DNA of 64,000 bases from Pararhizobium_B sp963838155 (GCA_963838155.1 CAWIQE010000038.1:156979-220978); one strand, 5' to 3'; shown: positions 52,449 to 61,200, counted from the first letter of the stretch. Program-made: numbers and translations. The notes: generated by a model not told the origin, from the letters alone.

Positions 52449-53286
52449 TCAGCCCTTGATCGCGCTGCCGACGGCCTTCGACAGGAGCTGGCGCTGGACC
52501 AGCCATGTGAAGGCGAGCACCGGGATCATCTGGATGGTGGCCGCCGCGAACACGTCCCCCCATGTCGCCGTGCCCTCGCCGATGCCGGCCAGCATGTCGG
52601 CAAGCACCACGGGCGCCGTCTGCGTCCGCGACGTCGTCAGGATCAGGCCGAACATGAAGTCGTTCCAGGCGAAGAGGACGACGAAGATGGCGACGGTGAC
52701 GATGCCGGGAACGATCAGCGGCAGGACGATCCGGAAGAAGCGCTGCACTCCGCGGCACCCGTCGATCGACGCAGCCTCCTCGATCTCCCGCGGGACCGCG
52801 TCGATGAAGGTCTTCAGGATGAAGGTGGAGAGCGTCACCTCGAAGGTCGCGTAGACGAGCATGAGCCCGAACCGCGAATCGTCCAGCCCGAGATAGGAGA
52901 AGATCGGGAACAGCGGCACCGTCACGACGAGGGGCGGCAGCATCTCCACGACGAGCAGCACCAGCGACGAGCGCCCGATCCCGTAGCGCGGAATGCGCGA
53001 CATCGCGTAGGCCGCCGGCAGGCAGACGGCGAGCGTCAGCGCGATCGCGCCGACGGTGACGACGAGGCTGTTGAAGAGGCCCGCCTGGAAACGGCTCCAG
53101 TTCGAGAAGAGGTCGAACATAGTTCTCCAGCGTCGGGCGGAACAGGAGCACGGGCTTGTAGGTGAAGATGTCCCGGCCCGGCTTGAAGGACGACAGCACG
53201 ACGACGAGGATCGGTATCAGCGACAGGGCGACGAAGAACCCGAGCACCAGACGTTCCAGGAGATTGGGGCGATGCCGTTCGGCCAT
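52449..53286 (-). pseudogene. ABC sugar-type importer permease (MalG class), frameshifted
   Basis: The N-terminus (MAERHRPNLLERLVLGFFVALSLIPILVVVLSSFKPGRDIF to LLFRPTLENY) and the rest (MFDLFSNWSRFQAGLFNSLVV, then EEAASIDGCRGVQRFFRIVLPLIVPG, ending AVGSAIKG) are in different frames that meet at about 53120. Two missing bases, or one extra, in the TATGTT junction would restore a protein of about 279 residues of the MalG family. ATG at 53120 alone would give a protein lacking the first helix. Mutation or sequencing error. Confidence 0.8.
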
Positions 53287-53295
53287 GCCGTCTCC

Positions 53296-54198
53296 TCAGC
53301 TTTCCTGCGCGAACGAAACGGCGTAGAGCCGGAAGATGTAGAACGAGGCGACGACCGCCGTGAGGAGCAGGACGAGCCAGGCGACGGCTGCGGCATGGCC
53401 GAACTCGAAATAGCTGAAGCCGATCTTGTAGAGGTAGAGCGACAGGATTTCGGAGGCGTTCAGGGGGCCGCCCTTGGTCAGGATCCAGATCACGCCGAAG
53501 GCGCGCATCGTGATGATGATGCGGAAGATCGTCGCGATCAGGATCGCCGGCGCCATGAGCGGCCATGTCAGGCGGCGGAACAGCTGGCGGCCGTCGGCGC
53601 CGTCCAGCTCGGCCGCTTCGTAGAGGTCCTCCGGCAACGACGCGCGGACGGGATAGAGCATGATCAGCACATGCGGCATTCCCGCCCAGAACTCGACGAG
53701 CGCGACGACGACGAGCGCGCTGCCGGCCGAAGACAGCCATTGATGGCGGCCGAGGCCGAGGATCCCGGTGACGTAGTTGAGCGGACCGACGTTGAAGTCG
53801 AGCAGGTAGCTCCAGATGGCCGAGGTCACCGCCTGGCTCATCGCGATCGGTGCGATCAGCGCCGCGATGACCAAGCCGCGCATCGCGACCTTCTTGTTGA
53901 GGATGCACGACAGGCCGAGCCCCACGGCGACTTCCAGCGACACGGCGATCGCCGCGAAGACCAGCGTTCTGAGGGCCGAGTTCCAGAATTCTCCCGATTG
54001 CAGCACGTTGCCGTAGTTCGCCAGCCCGACGACATGCTCGGCACGGCCGACGGAATAGTCCGTGAAGCTGAGATAGAAGGCCCAAAGCTCGGGCAGGACG
54101 ATGACGGCGAGGATGAGGCCGTAGAGCGGCGCCATCAGCGACCATGCGCTCGCTGCCCGTCTCCGGGCCGACCTCCGATCCCGCCCGGCTGGTGTCAT
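53296..54198 (-). CDS. ABC sugar-type importer permease (MalF class)
   Basis: 300 residues, six helices. Motifs: LMAPLYGLILAVIVLPELWAFYLSFTDYSVG, GLANYGNVLQSGEFWNSALRTLVFAA and the EAA loop YEAAELDGADGRQLFRRLTWPLMAPA. ATG at 54198 (TPAGRDRRSAR). It ends 9 nt before the start of the second permease and begins 34 nt after the FAD oxidoreductase. No ATPase gene in the cluster. Confidence 0.9.
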   Translation of the reverse strand: MTPAGRDRRSARRRAASAWSLMAPLYGLILAVIVLPELWAFYLSFTDYSVGRAEHVVGLANYGNVLQSGEFWNSALRTLVFAAIAVSLEVAVGLGLSCILNKKVAMRGLVIAALIAPIAMSQAVTSAIWSYLLDFNVGPLNYVTGILGLGRHQWLSSAGSALVVVALVEFWAGMPHVLIMLYPVRASLPEDLYEAAELDGADGRQLFRRLTWPLMAPAILIATIFRIIITMRAFGVIWILTKGGPLNASEILSLYLYKIGFSYFEFGHAAAVAWLVLLLTAVVASFYIFRLYAVSFAQES

Positions 54199-54232
54199 CT
54201 GCGTCTCCAATCTGCCGCGGGCCTCCGCTCGC

Positions 54233-56368
54233 TCATGCCGACAGGATGATATGGTCGGCATAGGGCATGGCCTGCAAATCCTTTTCGTCCGGCGGAGGCA
54301 TGCCCACGGCCGCGAAGCGCTCGATCGAGCCTTCGTAGAAGCGCGTCTCGCCGCCGGCCCTGTCGTAGACCATGGCGAGGCCCGTCGCGGTCTGCATGAT
54401 GGCCGGCCGCGTCGTCGGGTCGAGGTCGCGGTCGACGACGAGATAGCGCACGACGCGGAAGGTCCCCCTTTTGGCCAGAAGCGCGAGAAGCATCGTCCCG
54501 CCCGTCGCCCCCGCCCCCGCGAGGGAAACGAGAAACGCCGTCTCCGCATCGCAGGAGCATGCGGCGAGCACCGTCCCGAGCGGTTCCGGCGCCTCGGCCG
54601 GGAACGGCCCCTCCTCCGGCTCGATGGCGACCGGGAACCCTTCCGGGCCGAGACGCATGCGAAACGACGGCGACGACGGACTGCCGGAAGACGCCGACGC
54701 CGCGCGGCGGGACGGGCGCCGCGCCGCCTGCCGGGATCCCCCGGCGGTTCCCGCCCCCCCCTGCGATCGGTCCGGCGGCGGGTAGTCGCCGACGCTCCCG
54801 TCCGCAAAGGCCAGGCGGATCGCCGGCCGGCCGTCCCCGGTCAGGTCGCAGAAGGTCAGGTCCCCCCCGGATGCCGCCTCGAAGCCGTCGAGCGGGACCC
54901 ACTCGGTGCGCGAGCGCAGCGCAGCGCTCGTTCGCCCGCTTTCGCGCTCGTACCGGACCGCGAGCGTTCGCCCGTCGCGAAGCCGGCCGAGCCCGAGCTG
55001 CGCGTCGCCGTTGGCCTTCCTGCGCGAGGGGAGCGGCACCGCCTGGTCGATCACGCGGAGGCACCGCAGATAGTCCCCGTAGTCCGACAGGTCGAGCGAT
55101 TGGCCCGCATCGAGCAGCCGGCCCTTCAGGTCGTCGAGGTCCAGCGCGTCGAGCGAAACGCGATGCTCCACCGCCTGGGCGGCCGCCGTCCCGGCGCCCA
55201 TTCCCATCTGGGCGCAGGTCGCCATCGCCCGGTACGAGCTCAGCGCGAGCTGGTCGCCGCTCAGGGACCGGCCGGGGCAGAGAACGTTGTCGAGACCCGC
55301 CGGACGCATCGCCGCGAGCGGGATATGGTAGGGCTCCACCATGTCGGTGACGCCCGTCCCGGCGCGTTTTTCCGTGTCGGTCCAGTGGAAATCGAGATGG
55401 TAGGTGCCGACGGCGACGGCATCGTCGAAGACGCAGGCCGTCCGGACGTCCTCGTCCGAGAGCTTGACCCGGCCGACGATCCGGCGACCCTCGCGCTGGC
55501 CGATCGCCCGCGACACCGAGGCGAGCGTATAGGTCGAAAGCGGCTCGCCGCCGTTGAACGAATGCCGGCCCCGATAGCCGCGGGTCTGGAGATGGTAGAC
55601 GAGGCCCATCATCTGGCGCCGCGCGTGGATTTCGGCCCGGGACAGGCTGAGGCCGTCGGCGGCGTCGAAACCGACGACCTTCATCTTCACCTCCACCCGG
55701 CCGTCGGCGAAGGCGTGCAGCGAGGTCATCGGAAGATCGTCGCTGTCCTCCCACCGCGGGCAGCCGGGCGGCAGGAAGGGATCGACCGGGCGATGGGTAT
55801 TCCAGAGCGTGAAATAGAGGCTCATCGGCAGTTGCTTGCGCGGGCCGAGATGAACCGTGTCGGCTCCCACGACCTGGGCGACCACCGCGTTCCCCGTCGC
55901 GTCGATCACCATCTTCGGCAGGACGCGGACGAGGCTCGGACCGCAACGGACGAGCGCCTCCCGCACGATCCCCCCGCTCGACTTGAAGTCGAGGGCGGCC
56001 GCATGGAGCCAGACGTCGATGCCCGCTTCGCTCACCAGTTCCTGGAGCACGAAGGCGCAGGTTTCCAGGTCGTAGGCCCGCCTGTCTCCGTTCGGGCGGT
56101 AGGGATCGATCTTGCCGCAGATCGTCAGCCGCGCGACCAGCTCCTGGAATGCGTCGTTGACGTTGGCGGTATCGCCGACGAACCCGGCGACGCCCCCGCT
56201 CGTCCCCTGTCCGCCGAGGACGTTGGAGGGCTCGACGATCACCACGGAGGCGTTGCCGCGCTTCGCGCCGAGTGCGGCGAATACGCCGGACATTCCGCCG
56301 CCGAGCACGAGGACGTCCACCTCGTGCGAGCGGATCGCGCGAGCGCTCAAGGTATAGTCCGCAGTCAT
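54233..56368 (-). CDS. FAD-dependent oxidoreductase with a long C-terminal extension
   Basis: 711 residues. Residues about 15-430 form an FAD_oxidored domain: VDVLVLGGGMSGVFAALGAKRGNASVVIVEPSNVLGGQGTSGG, then VIDATGNAVVAQVVGAD and the end VEPYHIPLAAMRPAGLDNVLCPGRSLSGDQLALSSYRAM. The last 250 residues are beta-rich with a Ca-loop-like DLTGDGRPAIRLAF and YDRAGGETRFYEGS, reminiscent of propeller repeats. A linker of Arg/Ser/Pro follows a run of eight C near 54750 and could be a locally shifted frame. No signal peptide. Substrate unknown; co-transcribed with the importer. Confidence 0.82.
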   Translation of the reverse strand: MTADYTLSARAIRSHEVDVLVLGGGMSGVFAALGAKRGNASVVIVEPSNVLGGQGTSGGVAGFVGDTANVNDAFQELVARLTICGKIDPYRPNGDRRAYDLETCAFVLQELVSEAGIDVWLHAAALDFKSSGGIVREALVRCGPSLVRVLPKMVIDATGNAVVAQVVGADTVHLGPRKQLPMSLYFTLWNTHRPVDPFLPPGCPRWEDSDDLPMTSLHAFADGRVEVKMKVVGFDAADGLSLSRAEIHARRQMMGLVYHLQTRGYRGRHSFNGGEPLSTYTLASVSRAIGQREGRRIVGRVKLSDEDVRTACVFDDAVAVGTYHLDFHWTDTEKRAGTGVTDMVEPYHIPLAAMRPAGLDNVLCPGRSLSGDQLALSSYRAMATCAQMGMGAGTAAAQAVEHRVSLDALDLDDLKGRLLDAGQSLDLSDYGDYLRCLRVIDQAVPLPSRRKANGDAQLGLGRLRDGRTLAVRYERESGRTSAALRSRTEWVPLDGFEAASGGDLTFCDLTGDGRPAIRLAFADGSVGDYPPPDRSQGGAGTAGGSRQAARRPSRRAASASSGSPSSPSFRMRLGPEGFPVAIEPEEGPFPAEAPEPLGTVLAACSCDAETAFLVSLAGAGATGGTMLLALLAKRGTFRVVRYLVVDRDLDPTTRPAIMQTATGLAMVYDRAGGETRFYEGSIERFAAVGMPPPDEKDLQAMPYADHIILSA

Positions 56369-56405
56369 GGCGGCGACGTTCCTTTCGTGGTCCCGGCCGG
56401 AGGGG

Positions 56406-57683
56406 CTATTGCGGACGCTTCTCGGCGACGATCTTCGCGATCTTCCGCTTCGCCTCCGCCATGGCGTCGGCCGCCGGCTTCTTGCCGGTGATCGCGGCCA
56501 CGGCCTCTTCCGTGAAGGCATCCCGCACCTGCGCCGTCCCGTCGAACACCGGCAGAAGCTCGCTCGCATGATCGAGCGCGATCTTGGAGTCCGAGGCATA
56601 GGGTGCCTGGCCGGTGAATTTCGGGTCGCCGAGCGTGTCGCTTCGGGTCGGACCGTTGCCGTTCAGGGCCATCTGGAGCTGGACCGGCGCGGACGCGAGG
56701 TAGCGGATGAACGTCCAGCCCGCCTTGCGGCTCTCCTCGCTGGAGTTCTTCGGCAGCGCCGCCGCCCAGAAGGCCACCTTGGCCGGGGCATACGTGCCCG
56801 GCGTCTTGCCGGGAATCGCGAAGAACCCGGCTTTCCCGGCGATCCGCGAAGACTTCGGATTGTTGAAGCGCAAATAGTAGTTGTCGCCGAAAAGCGTCAT
56901 CGCCGCGAGACCCTGGCGCATCAGCGTCTGGACCGAGCTCGAATCCATCGAGAAGAAGTTCGGCGGGATCGCCCCCTTGTCGAAAAGCGACTTGATGCGC
57001 TTGATGGCGTCGACCGTCTGCGCACTGTCCACGCCGATCTTGTAGTCGGCGGACAGCACGCTTCCCCCCAGCGCCTTGACGATGGTGATGATGTCCTCGT
57101 CGGGCTTGATGGCGAGACCGTAGACCTTGGCCCCGTCGTCGCGGGTGTAGGACGCCTTTGCGGCGGCCTCCAGCATGGCGTCGAAGGTCTTCGGGACGGC
57201 GATGCCGCGATCGGCGAAGATGGCCTTGTTGTAGTGGACGATCTGGGGATTCGACCGGATCGGCACGCCCTCGAGGCTGCCGCCCTGCTCGAACGCTTCG
57301 CGCATGGCGGGGAAGATGCCGTCGAGCTCCTTCACGCCGTCCTTGCCGGCGACCGAATCGATCGGCAGCAGCTTGCTCAGGACGTCCGGCGCCGCCCAGC
57401 TGTTCTCGACCATCACCACGTCGTATTGCGAACTCGACGAGGCCAGCGCCCGCATCAGCGTCTGCCGCATCTGCGGATAGGGAACGGTTTCCCAGACGAC
57501 CTTTATGCCGGTCTTCTTTTCGAACGCCGCCTGCAGGTTCGAGCCCGGCTTGTCGGGCTGGCCCTGAAAGGCGATCTGATGCGCCGAATTCGCGAAGACG
57601 CGGACGCTTTCCGCCCTCGCCGGCACGGCGACGGCCAGCGCGATGCCGGCGACGGCCGCGAGCGGCCACAAATTGTTTCTCAT
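56406..57683 (-). CDS. ABC importer extracellular solute-binding protein (family 1)
   Basis: 425 residues from ATG 57683 (MRNNLWPLAAVAGIALAVAVPARA signal peptide, cleavage before ESV). Body: FEKKTGIKVVWETVPYPQMRQTLMRALASSSSQYDVVMVENSWAAPDVL, GVPIRSNPQIVHYNKAIFADRGIAVPKTFDAML and the C-terminal ALDHASELLPVFDGTAQVRDAFTEEAVAAI. This is a CUT1-type sugar or sugar-derivative receptor. GGAGGAG precedes the start. First gene of the minus-strand operon, directly behind operator copy 2. Confidence 0.9.
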   Translation of the reverse strand: MRNNLWPLAAVAGIALAVAVPARAESVRVFANSAHQIAFQGQPDKPGSNLQAAFEKKTGIKVVWETVPYPQMRQTLMRALASSSSQYDVVMVENSWAAPDVLSKLLPIDSVAGKDGVKELDGIFPAMREAFEQGGSLEGVPIRSNPQIVHYNKAIFADRGIAVPKTFDAMLEAAAKASYTRDDGAKVYGLAIKPDEDIITIVKALGGSVLSADYKIGVDSAQTVDAIKRIKSLFDKGAIPPNFFSMDSSSVQTLMRQGLAAMTLFGDNYYLRFNNPKSSRIAGKAGFFAIPGKTPGTYAPAKVAFWAAALPKNSSEESRKAGWTFIRYLASAPVQLQMALNGNGPTRSDTLGDPKFTGQAPYASDSKIALDHASELLPVFDGTAQVRDAFTEEAVAAITGKKPAADAMAEAKRKIAKIVAEKRPQ

Positions 57684-57740
57684 TTTCTCCTCCCGGACTG
57701 GACGACCATTTGACAACGTTCGATCGCATGCTAACGTGAA

Positions 57741-57757
57741 ACTAACATGTTAGTCAA
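57741..57757. promoter_or_regulatory. GntR operator copy 2 between divergent binding-protein and aldolase genes
   Basis: The palindrome ACTAACATGTTAGT (57741-57754) overlaps a minus-strand -35 (TTGACT, 57757-57752) whose -10 TTAGCA lies 17 nt on, and follows a plus-strand TTGACA (57710-57715). It is placed to control both directions and is identical over 16 nt to the sequence in front of gntR. Confidence 0.75.
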
Positions 57758-57776
57758 ACATCAGAAAGGTCGAACG

Positions 57777-58685
57777 ATGGAACGGCATACGGACGGAACG
57801 GCCTCCTCCCCTGTCGGCCAGGGTCCGGCCATCGGGATATCGGCGGCGCTCGCCACCGCATTCGCCCCCGGCGGCACCCTCGACGTCGCGGCCACGGCGG
57901 AGCATGCCCGCTCCTGCCTCGGTCGCGGCTGCGACAGCGTGACGATCTGCGGCACCACCGGAGAAGGCGCCTCCCTCGATGCCGACGAACGGCGCCGGCT
58001 GCATGCCGAGCTGGTCTCGGCCGGCATCGACCCCCGACGGATCGTCGTCGGGATCTGCGCGACCGCCGTGGGAGACGCCGTCCGGCAGGCCGAAGAGGCG
58101 GCCGCGACCGGTGCGAGCGCCCTCCTGATCCCGCCGCCCTTCTATTTCAAGGGCGTCGAGCAGCCGGCGGTCGAAGCGTGGTTCGATGCGCTGCTTTCCC
58201 GGATCGCCGCACTGAAGCTGCCCGCGCTCCTCTATCATATTCCGCAGGTGACCGGCGTGCCGATCCATGCGGACACCGCCCTTCGCCTCAAGCGGGCCCA
58301 TGGCGACGCAGTCCACGGGGTGAAGGATTCCGGCGGCGACTGGCCGACGAGCCTCGCCTTCCTGGAGCGGACCGAACTTGCCGTCTTCATCGGAGACGAG
58401 CGCTTTCTCGCCGAGGGGGTGAAACGCAAGGCCAGGGGCTCGATCAGCGGCCTGGCCAATCTCGTGCCGGACCGCCTCGCACGCATCCTGTCGACGGGCG
58501 ACAAGGACGACGGCATCGACCGGCTCGTCGAGGCGGTGATCTCGATGCCGGTCGTTCCCGCGGTCAAATACCTGCTGTCGGGCCGGACGGGAAACCCGAT
58601 CTGGCGGACCGTCCGCCCGCCGCTGCGCCAGCTCTCGGGCGCGGAGGTCGAACGCGTCGAGGCAATGCTGCGGCTGCTCGCTTGA
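57777..58685 (+). CDS. DapA/NAL-superfamily aldolase or dehydratase
   Basis: 302 residues, TIM barrel of the class I pyruvate aldolase superfamily. Visible are ICGTTGEGASLDADERRRL (carboxylate-binding GTTGE), the active-site tyrosine in LLYHIPQVTGVPI, the Schiff-base lysine in VHGVKDSGGDWPT and the end RGSISGLANLVPDRL. Members cleave or make 2-oxo acids (dihydrodipicolinate, N-acetylneuraminate, KDG types). A biosynthetic DapA is unlikely given the operator and divergent importer. ATG 57777 has AAAGG 7 nt upstream; the frame opens inside the operator at 57747. Confidence 0.9.
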   Translation: MERHTDGTASSPVGQGPAIGISAALATAFAPGGTLDVAATAEHARSCLGRGCDSVTICGTTGEGASLDADERRRLHAELVSAGIDPRRIVVGICATAVGDAVRQAEEAAATGASALLIPPPFYFKGVEQPAVEAWFDALLSRIAALKLPALLYHIPQVTGVPIHADTALRLKRAHGDAVHGVKDSGGDWPTSLAFLERTELAVFIGDERFLAEGVKRKARGSISGLANLVPDRLARILSTGDKDDGIDRLVEAVISMPVVPAVKYLLSGRTGNPIWRTVRPPLRQLSGAEVERVEAMLRLLA

Positions 58686-58914
58686 AAGGACCCGGTCCGG
58701 ATCCCGGAAAAGTCGTCGAAAGTTTTATTGTGCCTGCGTCTTGATTTGAACACCCTCACTCAATAGACTTGAGCAATCGATCTTGTTTGTCGAACCTTGT
58801 TCATGGCGAATTTTTTCGCCGCCGGCGATCTTCTTCTTTCATCATCGACCTTCATGCCGTGTCGTGCATACAAGCGCGGCACGTATTTCCATGACCGATT
58901 GAAAGGAAACGCCA

Positions 58915-59124
58915 ATGAGCACCGGTACGGTCAAGTTCTTCAATTCGACCAAGGGATTCGGCTTCATCGCCCCCGATGACGGCACCGGAGACGTGTTCGT
59001 TCACATCTCCGCCGTGGAGCGTGCCGGGCTCGGCACCATCGCCGAGGGCCAGAAGCTGAGTTTCGACATCGTCAAGGACAGCCGAAACGGCAAGAGCGCG
59101 GCGGACAATCTCCGCGCCGTCTGA
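58915..59124 (+). CDS. Cold-shock protein, CspA family (copy 1)
   Basis: 69 residues, a complete single cold-shock domain. RNP1 is KGFGFIAP and RNP2 is VFVHISAVE. It binds single-stranded RNA and DNA and acts as an RNA chaperone. It has a 229-nt upstream gap with a likely long leader, and the last 30 nt before the ATG (TTTCCATGA, ATTGAAAGGAAA) resemble those of copy 2. A terminator follows, then a small helical protein. Confidence 0.96.
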   Translation: MSTGTVKFFNSTKGFGFIAPDDGTGDVFVHISAVERAGLGTIAEGQKLSFDIVKDSRNGKSAADNLRAV

Positions 59125-59183
59125 CATCGCGTCTCCGGTCGCCGGCCATGGATGTCCGGTCGGCGATCATCGAGACAAGCGGG

Positions 59184-59210
59184 AAAGGCCGGGCGAGCCC
59201 GGCCTTTCGT
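59184..59210 (+). terminator. Terminator or attenuator between csp copy 1 and its partner gene
   Basis: Perfect 11-bp stem AAAGGCCGGGC with a 2-nt centre (GA) and a short T-rich tail CGTTT. It is the counterpart of the hairpin after csp copy 2. Confidence 0.8.
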
Positions 59211-59236
59211 TTATCATTTCCGGAGGCTACCAAGCC

Positions 59237-59485
59237 ATGAATATCACCATTACCGAACACAATCTGTTCCGGCAGCCGAAGCCCAAGCCGCAGACGCGGG
59301 CCGCCATCACCGACCATGCCGCCAGAGGGATCATCGATGCCGAGGCCGAGCGCCGCGAAGCCAAGACCGAGCGGCTGCGGAAGGCCCGGCTCGAGCTCGA
59401 AGCCAGCTCTCCCCCCGACGCATGCCCGACCGCTACGCGGCGCAGGAAGCCTGCGGGCATTCGGCGCGGAAAATCGTCCATGTAA
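59237..59485 (+). CDS. Small basic helical protein following csp copy 1
   Basis: 82 residues. The central segment ARGIIDAEAERREAKTERLRKARLELEA matches, position by position in its charged residues, the proteins at 63485 and 40961 (E--RE-KT-RLR-AR). The C-terminus is basic (RRRKPAG). The N-terminus MNITITEHNLFRQPKPK parallels SDNLVFGVPKK in the other csp partner. A GGAGG ribosome site is present. Function unknown; a short helix with a basic tail suggests RNA or DNA contact. Confidence 0.78.
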   Translation: MNITITEHNLFRQPKPKPQTRAAITDHAARGIIDAEAERREAKTERLRKARLELEASSPPDACPTATRRRKPAGIRRGKSSM

Positions 59486-59638
59486 TCGATCGGTTTGCCG
59501 ACGGCGTCCGGGCAGCCCTTCGTGCGCGCCGGACGTCGCCCTCACGACCTCGAAACTCTCGACAAGCCTCCCTGCACCGGTCCGCCCACGGGCGAACGTC
59601 GCGAACGACACGGCCCGCCCCTCGCCGGGCGACCCCTC

Positions 59639-59788
59639 TCAGTTGTCGAAGCCGCCATGCAGAAGCGCAATCTGCGTCGGCGCCGAGCGACCGTGCGCGG
59701 CCGCGGACCATCCCACGGCATAGATCCCGCCGAACAGCATCATGACCGTCAACAGGGCACAGCACATTTCAGTCTTGAGTTGTGTCAT
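59639..59788 (-). CDS. Small single-pass membrane protein
   Basis: 49 residues: MTQLKTEMCCALLTVMMLFG followed by GIYAVGWSAAAHG and a polar tail ending LHGGFDN. One hydrophobic helix near the N-terminus; it could be a signal anchor. GGAG lies 7 nt before the ATG. I do not recognise the family, but the ribosome site and codon use support a real gene. Confidence 0.55.
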   Translation of the reverse strand: MTQLKTEMCCALLTVMMLFGGIYAVGWSAAAHGRSAPTQIALLHGGFDN

Positions 59789-59999
59789 GAATTTCTCCAG
59801 CACTCTAGATGATCGCAAAAGGCTTGGCGGCTGCGTCCCGATCGCAAAGGACGCAGTCCTGCAAAAGAAATGAGCTTGAAAGAGCGGCACCAAGGCCGGA
59901 ACCAATGGAGCGCACCATAGTCGTAGATTACGGTTTTCGTGAGATTGCCGACACAATTTGATGATCGACTGTCGGAATGTCGGGACAACGATTGCAGAA

Positions 60000-61199
60000 A
60001 TGGACACGATGCGGCACGACTTTCAGAAGGACATCGACGCGATCGCGCGGATCGACGCGGTTCCGACGATCCTCAACGTCATATGCGAGAGCACCGGCAT
60101 GCGCTTCGCTGCCGTCGCCCGTGTCACCGAGGATCGCTGGGTCACCTGCAGCGCCCTGGACACCATCGGCTTCGGCCTGAAGCCCGGCGACGAGCTGAAG
60201 GTCGAGACGACGATCTGCCATGAAATCCGGCAGGACCGCCAGGCGGTGATCATCGATCACGTCGCCGAGGACTCGGGCTACCGGACCCACGCCACGCCCG
60301 CCCTTTACGGCTTCCAGAGCTACATCTCCGTGCCGATCGTCCGCCGCAACGGCGACTTCTTCGGAACGCTCTGCGCCATCGATCCCCTCCCCGCCAAGCT
60401 CGACAACCCGGCGACGGCCGGCATGTTCAAGATGTTCGCCGAGCTGATCGCGGCGCATCTCGACGTGCACGACGAATTGGCCGAAGCACGCAACGCCCTC
60501 GATGCGGAACGCGAACTGTCGGACTTTCGCGAACAGTTCATCGCGGTTCTCGGCCACGACCTTCGCAACCCCGTCGCCTCCATCGATGCCGGCACGAAGG
60601 CGCTGATGCGCCGGTCTCTGGACGACAAGAGCAGGCAGATCGTGGGACTGATGCAGGGCAGCGTCGTGCGGATGCGCGGCCTGATCGACAACGTCCTCGA
60701 CTTCGCACGCGCACGCCTCGGGGACGGCCTGGACATCGAATTCGACGAGGGGCGCGATCTCGCCTCCACCCTCAACCAGGTCGTCGACGAGCTGCGCAGC
60801 GTCGACGCGAACAAGGACATCGAGACCGACTTCCAGCTCACCCGTCCGGTCCCCTGCGACCACGGGCGGATCGCCCAGATGGTCTCGAACCTGATCGGCA
60901 ACGCACTCACCCACGGCGCGGAGAACCTGCCCGTCAAGGTCGGCGCGCGAACGACGGACGGACAATTCGAGCTGTGGGTCGAAAACGCCGGGACGCCCAT
61001 TCCCGGCGATGCCATGGAACACCTCTTTCGTCCCTTCTTTCGCGGCGAGGTGCGCGCCAGCCAGCAGGGCCTGGGACTGGGGCTCTACATCGCCCAGGAA
61101 ATCGCGCGGGTCCACGGCGGCAGGCTCGAAGCGAACTCCGACGACGCCGCGACGCGCTTCACCTTCCGAATGCCCCTCGACGCGCCCGCCGCCGGCTAA
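60000..61199 (+). CDS. GAF-domain sensor histidine kinase
   Basis: About 399 residues and no membrane segment. GAF domain at about 20-165 (ARIDAVPTILNVICESTGMRFAAVARVTEDRW, YISVPIVRRNGDFFGTLCAIDP). HisKA with the phospho-His in FIAVLGHDLRNPVASIDAGTKAL (about 185). ATPase domain with NLIGNALTHGAENLPVKV, VENAGTPIPGDAMEHLFRPFFRG and GLGLGLYIAQEIARVHGGRL. Cytoplasmic sensor, likely redox, light-chromophore or small-molecule responsive. Start at ATG 60000 or 60009; an upstream ATG at 59958 lacks a ribosome site. The TAA stop adjoins a type A repeat. The nearby receiver protein may be its partner. Confidence 0.9.
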   Translation: MDTMRHDFQKDIDAIARIDAVPTILNVICESTGMRFAAVARVTEDRWVTCSALDTIGFGLKPGDELKVETTICHEIRQDRQAVIIDHVAEDSGYRTHATPALYGFQSYISVPIVRRNGDFFGTLCAIDPLPAKLDNPATAGMFKMFAELIAAHLDVHDELAEARNALDAERELSDFREQFIAVLGHDLRNPVASIDAGTKALMRRSLDDKSRQIVGLMQGSVVRMRGLIDNVLDFARARLGDGLDIEFDEGRDLASTLNQVVDELRSVDANKDIETDFQLTRPVPCDHGRIAQMVSNLIGNALTHGAENLPVKVGARTTDGQFELWVENAGTPIPGDAMEHLFRPFFRGEVRASQQGLGLGLYIAQEIARVHGGRLEANSDDAATRFTFRMPLDAPAAG

Positions 61200-61200
61200 A

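Noticed and set aside
59495..59812. Small plus-strand frames between the csp partner and the GAF kinase
   Set aside because: Arg/Pro-rich shadows; the minus-strand 49-residue gene explains the ribosome site in this stretch.
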